Below the pieces are notes generated by a model, which did no database searches, was not told the origin of the DNA, and saw nothing but the letters and a program-made list of their open reading frames with translations. 64,000 nt of DNA, from the NCBI RefSeq assembly GCF_945869175.1, contig NZ_CAMBNZ010000001.1:1-64000 (forward strand). The letters run 5' to 3'. Of the stretch, positions 21,817 to 32,745 are shown one piece after another. The DNA is from Limnohabitans sp. Rim8 (GTDB lineage Bacteria; Pseudomonadota; Gammaproteobacteria; Burkholderiales; Burkholderiaceae_C). Each line of letters begins with the position of its first letter. Position 1 is the stretch's first letter. A program made the position numbers and the translations under genes.

Positions 21817-22910
21817 GCGTTCACCTGATTTCGGCTGCCGAGGCCATGGCCAGACTGAACCAATTTGACACCATCCTGGACGCGCGCTCTGAAGGCGAAC
21901 ATGCCGAAGACCACCTGCCAAAGGCACTGAGCTGGCCATCGCTCAACAACGACGAGCGCATCCGCGTGGGCACGCTGTACAAGCAAGTCAACCCGTTTGA
22001 AGCGCAAAAAGTCGGGGCCGCGCTGGTGGCCAAAAACATTGCCCGACACATTGAAACCCATGTGATGGACAAGCCCAAAAACTGGCAGCCGCTGGTGTAT
22101 TGCTGGCGCGGGGGCAAACGCAGCAACTCGCTGGCGCTGATCTTGGGTCAAATTGGCTTCAAGGTGCACCTGATCGAAGGCGGGTACAAAGCGTTCCGCA
22201 AAGAAGTGATGGAAGACACGCCCCGACAGGCGCAGCGCTTGCAGTTTCGGGTGCTGTGTGGCCCCACGGGCTCGGGCAAGACGCGTTTGTTGCAAGCATT
22301 GTCACAAGCGGGCGCCCAAGTGCTGGACCTGGAAGCCATTGCGTGTCACCGCAGCTCGGTGTTGGGCCTCATTCCCGGCACGCCGCAACCGACCCAAAAG
22401 GCTTTTGACACACAGGTTTGGGACGCGCTGCGGGGTTTCCATGCAGATCAACCCGTCTTTGTGGAAGCCGAAAGCAAGAAAGTCGGCAACTTGACCGTGC
22501 CCGCCGAATTGATGGTGGCCATGCGCTCCAGCCCTTGCCTTCGGGTGGACTTGTCACTGGACAATCGGGTAGATTTGCTGATGGAAGACTATGCGTTTTT
22601 TACCCAGGACCGTGCCTTGTTTGCTGACCGCCTGGAGCGGCTCACGTCCCTGCGAGGCAAAGCCATCGTGCAGGGCTGGCAAGAACGGATCGAGCGGGGA
22701 GAAATGCGCGAGGTCGTCACTGAACTGCTGTCAGGCCATTACGACCCAGGCTACGAGACCTCGACGGGAAGCAATTTTGTGCATTACGCCAAAGCCCCCT
22801 TGATCGCACCAGCCAGTCACAGCATGCGCGACATGCTGACACTGGCGAAAGAACTGGTGTTGTCAGGATCAACGCCAAATCATGGGGGTGGCCCCAACTC
22901 AGGGCCATAG
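21813..22910 (+). CDS. mnmH: tRNA 2-selenouridine synthase MnmH (SelU/YbbB)
   Basis: 365 residues. An N-terminal rhodanese domain contains LDARSEGEH and the catalytic Cys97 in YCWRGGKRS, the position known in E. coli. A P-loop domain begins near residue 150 with CGPTGSGKTRLL. The enzyme replaces 2-thiouridine sulfur by selenium at the wobble position of certain tRNAs, via geranylation. It is coupled to tesA by ATGA and converges on a small basic protein gene after 5 bases. Selenophosphate synthase (selD), its partner, is not in the window. Confidence 0.94.
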   Translation: MSVHLISAAEAMARLNQFDTILDARSEGEHAEDHLPKALSWPSLNNDERIRVGTLYKQVNPFEAQKVGAALVAKNIARHIETHVMDKPKNWQPLVYCWRGGKRSNSLALILGQIGFKVHLIEGGYKAFRKEVMEDTPRQAQRLQFRVLCGPTGSGKTRLLQALSQAGAQVLDLEAIACHRSSVLGLIPGTPQPTQKAFDTQVWDALRGFHADQPVFVEAESKKVGNLTVPAELMVAMRSSPCLRVDLSLDNRVDLLMEDYAFFTQDRALFADRLERLTSLRGKAIVQGWQERIERGEMREVVTELLSGHYDPGYETSTGSNFVHYAKAPLIAPASHSMRDMLTLAKELVLSGSTPNHGGGPNSGP

Positions 22911-22915
22911 CTTTC

Positions 22916-23107
22916 TCAAGCAGCGGGCGTGGGTGTTTCTGTCACACCGGGGGTGGCATTGTCAGCCTCGCCCTCTTCGCCCTCGGACCCGTCTTCAGGC
23001 AGCAGTCCAGATTTGCGATCGGACTTGGCTTTGAGCTTGTCTTCTTTTTTGCGTTTTTTGGCCAGTTCTTTCTGGCGCTTTTCGAATCCGTAGTTGGGTG
23101 TGGCCAA
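22916..23107 (-). CDS. small lysine-rich protein with acidic tail (63 aa, TTG start)
   Basis: 63 residues from a TTG at 23107 that has an ideal AAAGGAG six bases upstream; the longer ORF to 23206 runs into the DUF2189 gene and has no such site. The N-terminus TPNYGFEKRQKELAKKRKKEDK is a strongly basic helix, like a family of very short betaproteobacterial proteins that I know only as conserved hypotheticals. It is followed by an acidic and proline/threonine-rich tail. It lies 10 bases after the DUF2189 gene and is probably co-transcribed. Function unknown; nucleic-acid binding is possible from its charge. Confidence 0.7.
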   Translation of the reverse strand: MATPNYGFEKRQKELAKKRKKEDKLKAKSDRKSGLLPEDGSEGEEGEADNATPGVTETPTPAA

Positions 23108-23117
23108 GATGGCTCCT

Positions 23118-23987
23118 TTAATTTGAGCTGCCCAATGTAACAGCTTCTTCGTCGATTTCTGCCCACTCGACACTGCCCCGGTAGGCGTGCCAGCTGGCAT
23201 GTCCAAGCCAAGGCCCTACCACGATGATGCCCAGCGCCCAAGGCCACAGGGCTGCCAGCACCAGCACACTCAGCAGCAAGCCCCACAAGAGCATCACGCC
23301 CGGGTGCGAAAAAACCACCCGCATGCTGGTGATCGCGGCCGAAATGGCATCGGTGTCGCGGTCCAAGATCATGGGGATCGACACCACCGACAAGCCATAA
23401 ACCAGGGCCGCAAACACGCCGCCCACCGCCAGATAGACCATCAAAAATTCGATGTTCTGCGGATTGAACACCGCCTCGATCACGCCCGTCGTCGACGGCA
23501 TGCCGGTGTTGAAGAACACCGCAAACACCACCAGCGACGCCCTGCCCCACAGCAGCTCCAGCACCATCAGCACCAGCACCAACATGGCCATGCTCTTGAT
23601 GTGTTGGTCCCAGCACATCAAGGAACTGGACATCTCGGGCACTTCGCCCAGCTCGCGTTTGCGGCTGACCTCGTACAAGCCCATGGCCAAAAATGGCCCC
23701 ACCAGCAAGCAGCCCGAGATCAAGGACAAGGTGTACTCGGGCTTGTGTTTGAACACCAAGGCCAGCACCTGCGCCATGCCCCAAAAACACACACCATAAA
23801 ACAGGGCAATACCCGGGTACTGGCGCATGTCCTTGAGACCCCGAGCCAGCCAGCGAAAAGGATCTGAAAAACTCAAAGGGCGCATGTGCGAGCGCGGCCC
23901 GAAGGGCGGCGGGGGCACATAGGGCTCCGCCATGATGGGCAGGTCTGGCGCATGGACGGCTTCAAGAGACTTGGCATCGGCGTTCAT
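23118..23987 (-). CDS. DUF2189 integral membrane protein
   Basis: 289 residues from the ATG at 23987; the track start at 23999 is a TTG four codons earlier. A proline-rich cytosolic N-terminus (PYVPPPPFGPRSH) precedes the conserved DPFRWLARGLKDMRQYPGIALFYG block. About six hydrophobic segments follow, including a VLVLMVLELLWG span and a final WPWALGIIVVGPWLGHASWHAYRG. The DUF2189 family is common in proteobacteria and has no known function; it often sits near respiratory genes, but not here. It is followed by the small basic protein. Confidence 0.88.
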   Translation of the reverse strand: MNADAKSLEAVHAPDLPIMAEPYVPPPPFGPRSHMRPLSFSDPFRWLARGLKDMRQYPGIALFYGVCFWGMAQVLALVFKHKPEYTLSLISGCLLVGPFLAMGLYEVSRKRELGEVPEMSSSLMCWDQHIKSMAMLVLVLMVLELLWGRASLVVFAVFFNTGMPSTTGVIEAVFNPQNIEFLMVYLAVGGVFAALVYGLSVVSIPMILDRDTDAISAAITSMRVVFSHPGVMLLWGLLLSVLVLAALWPWALGIIVVGPWLGHASWHAYRGSVEWAEIDEEAVTLGSSN

Positions 23988-24115
23988 GTGAAAAATCAAT
24001 CTGAAAATACAAAGGAATCCAGATTACCCTCACCGGTACGCTTTGACCAGTCATGGAAGCCCCACGGGCGCGTGTTTTGAGGCACCAAAGTGCCCACTCT
24101 CTGTCAGCTGCGGAA

Positions 24116-25357
24116 TCAGGCCATGGGCAAATGCGCTTGCATGGCTTGATGCAAGTCAAGAATCAAGTCCCGCGCCGACTCCAGACCGGTCGAAAAACGC
24201 ACCAGCGTTCCCGGCTTCAAATGGCCAGGCCAGGCCTGCCGCATCGAGGCAATGTTGTAGGGCACCACCAAGCTCACAGGCCCGCCCCAGCTGTAACCAA
24301 TCTTGAAGAGTTTCAGCCCATCGCAAAACGCGTCGACCTGGGCTTGGTTGTAGCGCGCGTCGATCATGACGCTGAACAAGCCTGCGGCCAAACCTTGGCC
24401 TGGCTCGCGCTCACACAAGGCCTGCCAATGGGCGTGCCCTGGAGCCCCCTCAAAAGCCGGATGCAACAGTTGTGCGCATTGGGGTTGTGCTTGCCACCAA
24501 GCCGCCAATTCACGGGCCGTCTGGTCGTGCGCTTTGTAGCGCAAGTCCATGCTGGGCAATGAGCGCAGAACCGTCTCGGCGTCGTTGGCGGCCACACCCA
24601 GCCCCAAGCGCATGTGGCACAGCTTGATTTTCAGGTGCAATGCGGCATCGCGGGTGATCACACTGCCCATCAACACATCGCCACCGCCGCTGGGGTATTT
24701 CGTGAGTGCATGGGCACTGATGTCGACACCCAGAGGGGCTTGCTCGCTGTCGTTTGAGGCCCCTTGATCGCCCAACAAATCGAAGGGTTTGAAAGCCAAA
24801 CCTGCACCCCAGGTGTTGTCCAGGGCGCACAAGACGCCTCGGTCGCGGCAGCGACGCACCATTTCACGCAAATCGGGAAACTCCATGCTCACCGACCCGG
24901 GCGCTTCCAGCCAGACCATGCGGGTTCGTTCGGTGATTTGGCTGGACAAATCGTCAGGGCTCATGGGGTCGTAATACCGGTGAGTGATGCCAAAATGGCG
25001 CAACTCACCTTCGGCTAGAGCTTTGTTGGGACCGTAAGCGTTGTCCGGAATCAGCACCTCGTCGCCGGTCTTCAGGACCGCCAAAGCCACCAAAGCCAAA
25101 GCAGCCAAACCACTGGGCACCAACAGGCACTGCAAGCCCCCCTCCAGACTGCACAAGCGCTCTTCCAGCAAGTACGTCGTGGGTGTGCCGTGCAAGCCAT
25201 AGGTGTAAGCAGATTTGTCCTTCCATTCACGCCGGCGCATGTCGGCCACGGTGGGAAAGTACACCGTCGAGGCTTTGAAAACGCCCGGTTGTGGGGCTTG
25301 AAAATCTCCCGGTGGTCTGTAGGGGTGGTGGATCAAGCCTGTGGTGTGGTGCGGCAT
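24116..25357 (-). CDS. metC: cystathionine beta-lyase-like PLP enzyme (Cys/Met metabolism family)
   Basis: 413 residues from the ATG at 25357, where the homologous sequence begins (TGLIHHPYRPPGDF); the longer ORF is rejected. The PLP lysine is in SAHALTKYPSGGGDVLMG near residue 219, preceded by the LCALDNTWGAGLAFKPF block. The C-terminal SWGGPVSLV motif is the substrate-arginine region typical of MetC. The enzyme splits cystathionine to homocysteine, pyruvate and ammonia; cystathionine gamma-synthase activity cannot be excluded by sequence alone. It stands alone, after the phosphoribosyltransferase and before the DUF2189 gene. Confidence 0.87.
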   Translation of the reverse strand: MPHHTTGLIHHPYRPPGDFQAPQPGVFKASTVYFPTVADMRRREWKDKSAYTYGLHGTPTTYLLEERLCSLEGGLQCLLVPSGLAALALVALAVLKTGDEVLIPDNAYGPNKALAEGELRHFGITHRYYDPMSPDDLSSQITERTRMVWLEAPGSVSMEFPDLREMVRRCRDRGVLCALDNTWGAGLAFKPFDLLGDQGASNDSEQAPLGVDISAHALTKYPSGGGDVLMGSVITRDAALHLKIKLCHMRLGLGVAANDAETVLRSLPSMDLRYKAHDQTARELAAWWQAQPQCAQLLHPAFEGAPGHAHWQALCEREPGQGLAAGLFSVMIDARYNQAQVDAFCDGLKLFKIGYSWGGPVSLVVPYNIASMRQAWPGHLKPGTLVRFSTGLESARDLILDLHQAMQAHLPMA

Positions 25358-25401
25358 CGTGTCAGCTTCTGTTCGGTCTTTTATACCTACATCGTAATGC
25401 A

Positions 25402-25426
25402 AACAGCCTCCACAAGGGAGGCTGTT
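25402..25426 (-). terminator. 10-bp hairpin, possible terminator after the phosphoribosyltransferase gene
   Basis: AACAGCCTCC pairs exactly with GGAGGCTGTT around a five-base loop, 41 bases past the stop codon at 25467. On the minus strand only a short TTT follows, so termination would be weak. It lies between the phosphoribosyltransferase and metC. Confidence 0.45.
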
Positions 25427-25466
25427 GGGCATCAGAAAAACCAATTCAGGGCCAGCGCGTCCAGGC

Positions 25467-25991
25467 TCAGACGCTCCACTTTTCCAGCAATTTTTCGGGT
25501 CGCATGTTGTCATACGGCTCAAAGGGCTGGTGAATCCAGGGGTTGGTGGGCAAATCTTCCACCGAGTAATCGGGCTTGAAGCTCGACACGCCTTTGGTCC
25601 AGATCACCGCCGTACGCAACTCCGTGACAGGCTTGTAGTTGTTTTTCAATTGGTCCACCACGGCACGCAAGGTATGACCGGTATCGGCCAAATCATCCAC
25701 CAACAAGACGCGGCCAGCGATCTCGCCTTTGGGGGTGGTGATGTAGCGGGCGATGTCCAAATGACCTTGTACTGTGCCGGCTTCAGCGCGGTATGAACTG
25801 GTGGACATGATGGCCAGCGGTTTGTCAAAAATGCGCGACAAAATGTCACCTGGGCGCATGCCACCACGAGCCAGACACAGAATGTTGTCAAACTCCCATC
25901 CGGACTGGTGAATTTTGATGGCGAGTTTTTCGATCAGGTTGTGGTACTCGTCGTAGCTCACGTACAGGTGCTTGCCGTCTTCGGTCAACAT
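25467..25991 (-). CDS. hypoxanthine/xanthine-guanine phosphoribosyltransferase-like protein
   Basis: 174 residues, type I PRTase fold. The PRPP-binding signature VLLVDDLADTGHTL is near residues 94-107, and LCLARGGMRPGDILSR supplies the PPi loop. The size and the hood region (WIHQPFEPYDNM) fit Gpt-like purine salvage enzymes, which make XMP or GMP from the free base and PRPP. It is directly downstream of purA, matching a purine role. The exact base preference is not readable from the sequence. Confidence 0.87.
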   Translation of the reverse strand: MLTEDGKHLYVSYDEYHNLIEKLAIKIHQSGWEFDNILCLARGGMRPGDILSRIFDKPLAIMSTSSYRAEAGTVQGHLDIARYITTPKGEIAGRVLLVDDLADTGHTLRAVVDQLKNNYKPVTELRTAVIWTKGVSSFKPDYSVEDLPTNPWIHQPFEPYDNMRPEKLLEKWSV

Positions 25992-26037
25992 GGGGTCACT
26001 CCATTCAAATAGGGGTTGAGATCGATGCGTTTTTGGG

Positions 26038-28561
<2,524 letters not shown>

Positions 28562-28627
28562 GGGAATAGTGGGGGACTGTTAAAAGAAGGATTTTACCGG
28601 GTTGCAGACCCGATTCCTGGAAACGAT

Positions 28628-28813
28628 TCAGGAAACAAACCAGAACAACAGCAAGCCGATGATGACCATGGTCATGCCGAAAAAGCGGATTTGACCGTCC
28701 TCGAGCTTGAGCAGCTGCTCGAACAGGCTTCGCCAACGAATGGGCGAAACCATGGGCATCAAACCCTCCAGGATGAGCATCAGGCCCAATGCCATCAGGA
28801 GGGTCTCGAGCAA
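28628..28813 (-). CDS. DUF2065 family small membrane protein (YjeT-like)
   Basis: 61 residues starting at a TTG just after the hflC stop, with AAAG upstream. Two hydrophobic helices are visible (LLMALGLMLILEGLMPMV and FFGMTMVIIGLLLFWFV), joined by a short basic/polar loop. The length, the GLxPM turn and the place between hflC and purA/hisZ match E. coli YjeT. Function is unknown; the conserved linkage suggests a role with the HflKC membrane complex. Confidence 0.87.
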   Translation of the reverse strand: MLETLLMALGLMLILEGLMPMVSPIRWRSLFEQLLKLEDGQIRFFGMTMVIIGLLLFWFVS

Positions 28814-28816
28814 GGT

Positions 28817-29716
28817 TTACTTTCGAGCTGGGGTATTGCCCGCAGCACCGCGCATGCCTTTGAAGAACTCGGAGCTGCTGGGGTCCAGCACCATCACATC
28901 GCCCTTGCTGTTGAAACTGGACTTGTAGGCCTCCAAGCTGCGGTAAAACTGGGCAAATTGAGGGTCACGGCCAAAGGACTCGGCGTACAAGCGTGCCGCT
29001 TGGGCATCGCCCTGACCTTTGATTTTTTGAGCTTCACGGTAAGCGTTGGCGATCGTCACTTCGCGTTGGCGATCGGCATCGGCGCGAATCTTTTCACCCT
29101 CGGCACCACCGGTCGAGCGCAGTTCGTTGGCCACGCGCTTGCGCTCGGCTTCCATACGGCGGTAAACGGATTCGGTGATGGTGTCCACATAATCGGCGCG
29201 GGTAATGCGCACGTCGACCACATCCACTCCCCAAGGCTTGGCCCCTTTGACGACCAGCAAAACAGCCGCCTTGACATCGTCCATCAGCTCTTCACGCTTG
29301 AGAGACAACAATTCCTTGACGGTTCGTTTGTTGATTTCCTCTTGAAAAGCGTTGCGTACCACGCGGTTGAGCTGGTTGGTGCCAGATTTTTCGTCCAAAC
29401 CCACGTTGCGGATGTAGGCCTGGGGATCGGCAATGCGCCAACGCACATACCAGTCGATCACCACCCGCTGCTTTTCAGCCGTGAGCATGGGTTCGTTGTC
29501 GGGGCTGTCCAGCGTTAGAAGGCGCTTGTCGATGTAATTGACGTTTTGCAGTGGGGGCGGCAGCTTGAAGTGCAAACCGGGTTCGGTGATCACTTCCTTG
29601 ATTTGACCCAATGCATAGACCACGCCAAACTGGCGTTGGTCCACCACAAATACCGTCGAGCTGAGGACCAAAAAGGCCACCAGCAGGGTTGAAATCCACA
29701 ATCCAATGCGATTCAT
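28817..29716 (-). CDS. hflC: HflC, SPFH-domain subunit of the FtsH-modulating HflKC complex
   Basis: 299 residues. An N-terminal membrane anchor (RIGLWISTLLVAFLVLSSTVFVV) is followed by the SPFH/prohibitin domain (DQRQFGVVYALGQIKEV) and a long coiled-coil-like region (RRMEAERKRVANELRSTGGAEGEKIRADADRQREV). HflC assembles with HflK into a large periplasmic-facing cage around FtsH. The gene starts 11 bases after hflK on the same strand. Confidence 0.96.
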   Translation of the reverse strand: MNRIGLWISTLLVAFLVLSSTVFVVDQRQFGVVYALGQIKEVITEPGLHFKLPPPLQNVNYIDKRLLTLDSPDNEPMLTAEKQRVVIDWYVRWRIADPQAYIRNVGLDEKSGTNQLNRVVRNAFQEEINKRTVKELLSLKREELMDDVKAAVLLVVKGAKPWGVDVVDVRITRADYVDTITESVYRRMEAERKRVANELRSTGGAEGEKIRADADRQREVTIANAYREAQKIKGQGDAQAARLYAESFGRDPQFAQFYRSLEAYKSSFNSKGDVMVLDPSSSEFFKGMRGAAGNTPARK

Positions 29717-29727
29717 TTTCTTTGTCC

Positions 29728-31059
29728 TTATCGTGGATCGCGGTCACGCGAACGCTGCAGGTCACGAGAGCGCGTGTCCACAGCGCCGTTGTTGGCACTG
29801 ACGCCATTGGCAGGCAAGGCAGGCGCCGCGTCCAAAGCTGGCGCGGCCACACTGGTGACTTGCTGCATGATTTTGTCGAGGGGCAAATACAGCAGGTTCG
29901 AGCCTTGCTTGCTGTCCACCAGCACCTTGGTCACGTTGCTGTAAATCTGCTGCATGGTGTCGGTGTACATGCGGTCGCGCATCACCTGCGGCGACTTTTG
30001 GTATTCGGGCAAGATGGTCTTGAAGCGTTGGGCATCGCCTTCGGCTTGCGCCACGATGCGCTCGCGGTAGGCGTCGGCCTCTTCTTTCAACCGCGAGGCT
30101 GCACCCACAGCGCGTGGCACCACATCGTTGGCATAGGCTTGTGCCTCGTTTTTGGCACGCTCGCGCTCTTGGCCAGCTTTCAACACATCGTCAAACGCCG
30201 CCTGCACCTGCTCAGGAGGACGCACGCCGCCTTGCTGCAAGTTGATGCCGACCACCTCAATGCCCACTTTGTAGCGGTCCAAAATGGTTTGCATTTTTTC
30301 GCGAACGCGAGGCGCAATTTGGTCGCGCTCTTCGGCCAGAGCCGAATCCATTTTCATTTTGCCCACGACTTCGCGCACAGCGGTCTCTGCAGACTGCACC
30401 ACGGCTTCGGTCGGGTTGCGGCTTTCAAACAGATAGGCCCGTGCATCGTTCAAACGGTACTGAACAGCAAACTTGATTTCCACAATGTTCTCGTCTTCGG
30501 TCAACATGGCCGACTCACGCAAGCCTGTGGCCTTGATGATGTTGTCGCGGCCGATGTCCACCGAGCGGATTTGGGTCACAAACACCAGTTCTTGGCGTTG
30601 AATGGGGTAAGGCACGCGCCAGTTGAAACCCGCACCCACCGTCGAGTGGTACTTGCCGAACTGGGTGATGACCGCTTGCTGGCCTTCTTGCACAATGAAG
30701 AAGCCGGTCCCCAACCAAACCAGAAGTGCCGCAGCCAAAACCACGCCCAAACCCAGATTTTTGAAAAACACGGGGATGCCCGGACCCCCAGACCCGCCCG
30801 ATCCACCTGATCCTGAGGGTTTTTGGGAGCCACCTTTGCCGCCAAACAATTGCCCCAGTTTGCGGTTGAAATCACGCCACAACTCGTCCAGATCAGGGGG
30901 GCCACTTTGCTGTTGCTGCTGTCCACTACCTGGTGGCTTTTGCCATTCGTCAGGCTTGGGGCCAGGCGGCGGCGGAACATCCCCTGCAGGCTTGTTGCCC
31001 GATTCGGCGGTGGATTTGTCGTCATCCCGGCCCCAACGGGGGTCGTTCAGATTGAACAT
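29728..31059 (-). CDS. hflK: HflK, SPFH-domain partner of HflC
   Basis: 443 residues from the ATG at 31059 (FNLNDPRWGRDD), the usual betaproteobacterial start; the longer ORF overlaps hflX. The cytosolic N-terminus is rich in proline, glutamine and glycine, with a GGSGGSGG linker before the membrane helix (NLGLGVVLAAALLVWLGTGFFIV). Then come the SPFH domain (QEGQQAVITQFGKYHSTVGAGFNWRVPYP) and a charged coiled-coil stretch. It acts with HflC to limit FtsH proteolysis of membrane proteins. It sits between hflX and hflC. Confidence 0.95.
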   Translation of the reverse strand: MFNLNDPRWGRDDDKSTAESGNKPAGDVPPPPGPKPDEWQKPPGSGQQQQQSGPPDLDELWRDFNRKLGQLFGGKGGSQKPSGSGGSGGSGGPGIPVFFKNLGLGVVLAAALLVWLGTGFFIVQEGQQAVITQFGKYHSTVGAGFNWRVPYPIQRQELVFVTQIRSVDIGRDNIIKATGLRESAMLTEDENIVEIKFAVQYRLNDARAYLFESRNPTEAVVQSAETAVREVVGKMKMDSALAEERDQIAPRVREKMQTILDRYKVGIEVVGINLQQGGVRPPEQVQAAFDDVLKAGQERERAKNEAQAYANDVVPRAVGAASRLKEEADAYRERIVAQAEGDAQRFKTILPEYQKSPQVMRDRMYTDTMQQIYSNVTKVLVDSKQGSNLLYLPLDKIMQQVTSVAAPALDAAPALPANGVSANNGAVDTRSRDLQRSRDRDPR

Positions 31060-31172
31060 GCCTCGGATCTTGGCGGGGAGCAAAGACCAACGCAGGGTTG
31101 GCAGGTGAAAAATCATGGTGAGGTGTCTTTGTCGGAATGACGAACCTACATTGTGCCGAATTCGCTTGGAGT

Positions 31173-32369
31173 TCAATGCAGATCACCCGAATATTCCCGG
31201 GTCATGTCACGGGGATCTCTGTCTGGTGCAACAGCAGGGGGCAACGCGGTGATGACGATCTCCGACAAAGCCGAACGCAGCACATCCAAGCCTTTGCCCG
31301 ATTGAGCGCTCAAAAATACACGCGGCGCGGGCTGGCCGTCGATTTCGTATTGGTCTTGCAGCTGCAAAGGGTAACGCTCTGCGTCCAGCGCATCGAGCTT
31401 GTTGAAGACCAAGAGTTGGGGCACCCTGTCGGCCCCAATTTCAGTCAACACCTTTTGTACCTCGGCCATTTGCTCTGGCCAATCGAGGTTGGCCGCATCC
31501 ACTACATGCAACAACAGATCGGCATCGGTGGCCTCTTGCAAGGTGGCCTGAAAAGCCTCCACCAAGCCGTGCGGCAAATCGCGGATGAACCCGACGGTGT
31601 CCGACAAGGAGACCGAACGGCCGGCTTCACCCAGATACAACTGGCGGGTGGTGGTGTCCAGCGTGGCAAACAATTGGTCGGCAGCGTAAGCACGCGCCTT
31701 GACCAAGGCATTGAACAAGGTCGATTTGCCTGCGTTGGTGTAGCCCACCAATGAAATATTGAAGGTGTCACGGCGATCGCGCTGGCGGCGCTGTGTGCTG
31801 CGCTGGCGCTTGACCTTGACCAAGCGCTCCTTGATGCGCTTGATCGAGTCATTGATCATGCGACGGTCCAACTCAATTTGCGTCTCGCCCGGACCTCCAC
31901 GCATGCCGATGCCACCGCTTTGCCTCTCCAAATGCGACCAGCGGCGCACCAAACGGGTGCTCAGGTACTGCTGGCGGGCCAACTCCACCTGCAATTTACC
32001 TTCGTGGCTGCGCGCACGCTGGCCGAAAATTTCCAAAATCAACAAAGTGCGATCGTTCACCGGCAAACCGATGTGGCGTTCCAAATTGCGCTGTTGCGCA
32101 GGGCTCAAGGATTGGTCAAACAAGACTTCGACCGCACCATGCAACAAAGCCAAGGCCTTGATTTCATCGGCCTTGCCACTGCCCACAAACAGCGCCGGAT
32201 CGGGCGCTTTGCGTTTGCAGGTCAAACGCGCCACCGGCTTCAAACCCGCCGAGTCTGCCAGCAAGCCCAACTCTTGAAGATCGGCATCGAAATGCGCACG
32301 CCCAAAGTCAACGCCGACCAAGAGGGTCGGCGCAGGGGAGTTGGAAGATGTCTCAGGCAATGTCAGCAC
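31173..32369 (-). CDS. hflX: GTPase HflX
   Basis: 398 residues. The N-terminal HflX domain has VEVLFDQSLSPAQQRNLERHIGLPVNDRTLLILEIF. The glycine-rich linker GGIGMRGGPGETQIELDRR follows, then a GTPase domain with G1 GYTNAGKSTLFN near residue 210, G3 DTVGF and G4 FNKLD. HflX splits stalled or hibernating ribosomes. The start is a GTG. It lies just downstream of hfq, as in many proteobacteria. Confidence 0.96.
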   Translation of the reverse strand: MLTLPETSSNSPAPTLLVGVDFGRAHFDADLQELGLLADSAGLKPVARLTCKRKAPDPALFVGSGKADEIKALALLHGAVEVLFDQSLSPAQQRNLERHIGLPVNDRTLLILEIFGQRARSHEGKLQVELARQQYLSTRLVRRWSHLERQSGGIGMRGGPGETQIELDRRMINDSIKRIKERLVKVKRQRSTQRRQRDRRDTFNISLVGYTNAGKSTLFNALVKARAYAADQLFATLDTTTRQLYLGEAGRSVSLSDTVGFIRDLPHGLVEAFQATLQEATDADLLLHVVDAANLDWPEQMAEVQKVLTEIGADRVPQLLVFNKLDALDAERYPLQLQDQYEIDGQPAPRVFLSAQSGKGLDVLRSALSEIVITALPPAVAPDRDPRDMTREYSGDLH

Positions 32370-32411
32370 CAGCGGGCTTGGCGTTCAACCAAGGCCTTGG
32401 AAGAAACCGCG

Positions 32412-32657
32412 TCAAGCGGTAATTTCACCCGTTTCGGGTGTGCTGAAGGTGACGGAGCGACCCGGGACAATGGTCGAAATGGCGTGTTTGTATACCATTT
32501 GTGTGACGGTGTTGCGCAGGAGCACCACATACTGATCAAAAGACTCGATCTGACCTTGCAGCTTGATGCCATTGACGAGGTATATCGAAACCGGCACATG
32601 CTCTTTGCGCAGTGCGTTCAGGAAAGGGTCTTGCAAAAGTTGACCTTTGTTGCTCAC
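32412..32657 (-). CDS. hfq: RNA chaperone Hfq
   Basis: 81 residues. Sm1 motif [21 protein letters not shown] and Sm2 motif VYKHAISTI are intact, and the N-terminal [19 protein letters not shown] binds small-RNA tails on the proximal face. The C-terminus is short, as usual in betaproteobacteria. It starts with GTG behind a GGAG nine bases upstream. Hfq forms a hexamer that pairs small RNAs with mRNAs. The 88-base gap to der contains an AATATTAT stretch that may be part of a promoter; I see no good partner box. Confidence 0.97.
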   Translation of the reverse strand: MSNKGQLLQDPFLNALRKEHVPVSIYLVNGIKLQGQIESFDQYVVLLRNTVTQMVYKHAISTIVPGRSVTFSTPETGEITA

Positions 32658-32745
32658 GATATGCTCCGTGTTCAGAAGTGAATAATATTTGACCTTACCA
32701 CAGGCAAAGTCAGCGTCTAATGGCGAAAAATCATGCCCTCAAAGA

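Noticed and set aside
30781-30830. Repetitive Gly-Ser codons in hflK
   Set aside because: Ordinary flexible linker of HflK, not a DNA repeat element.
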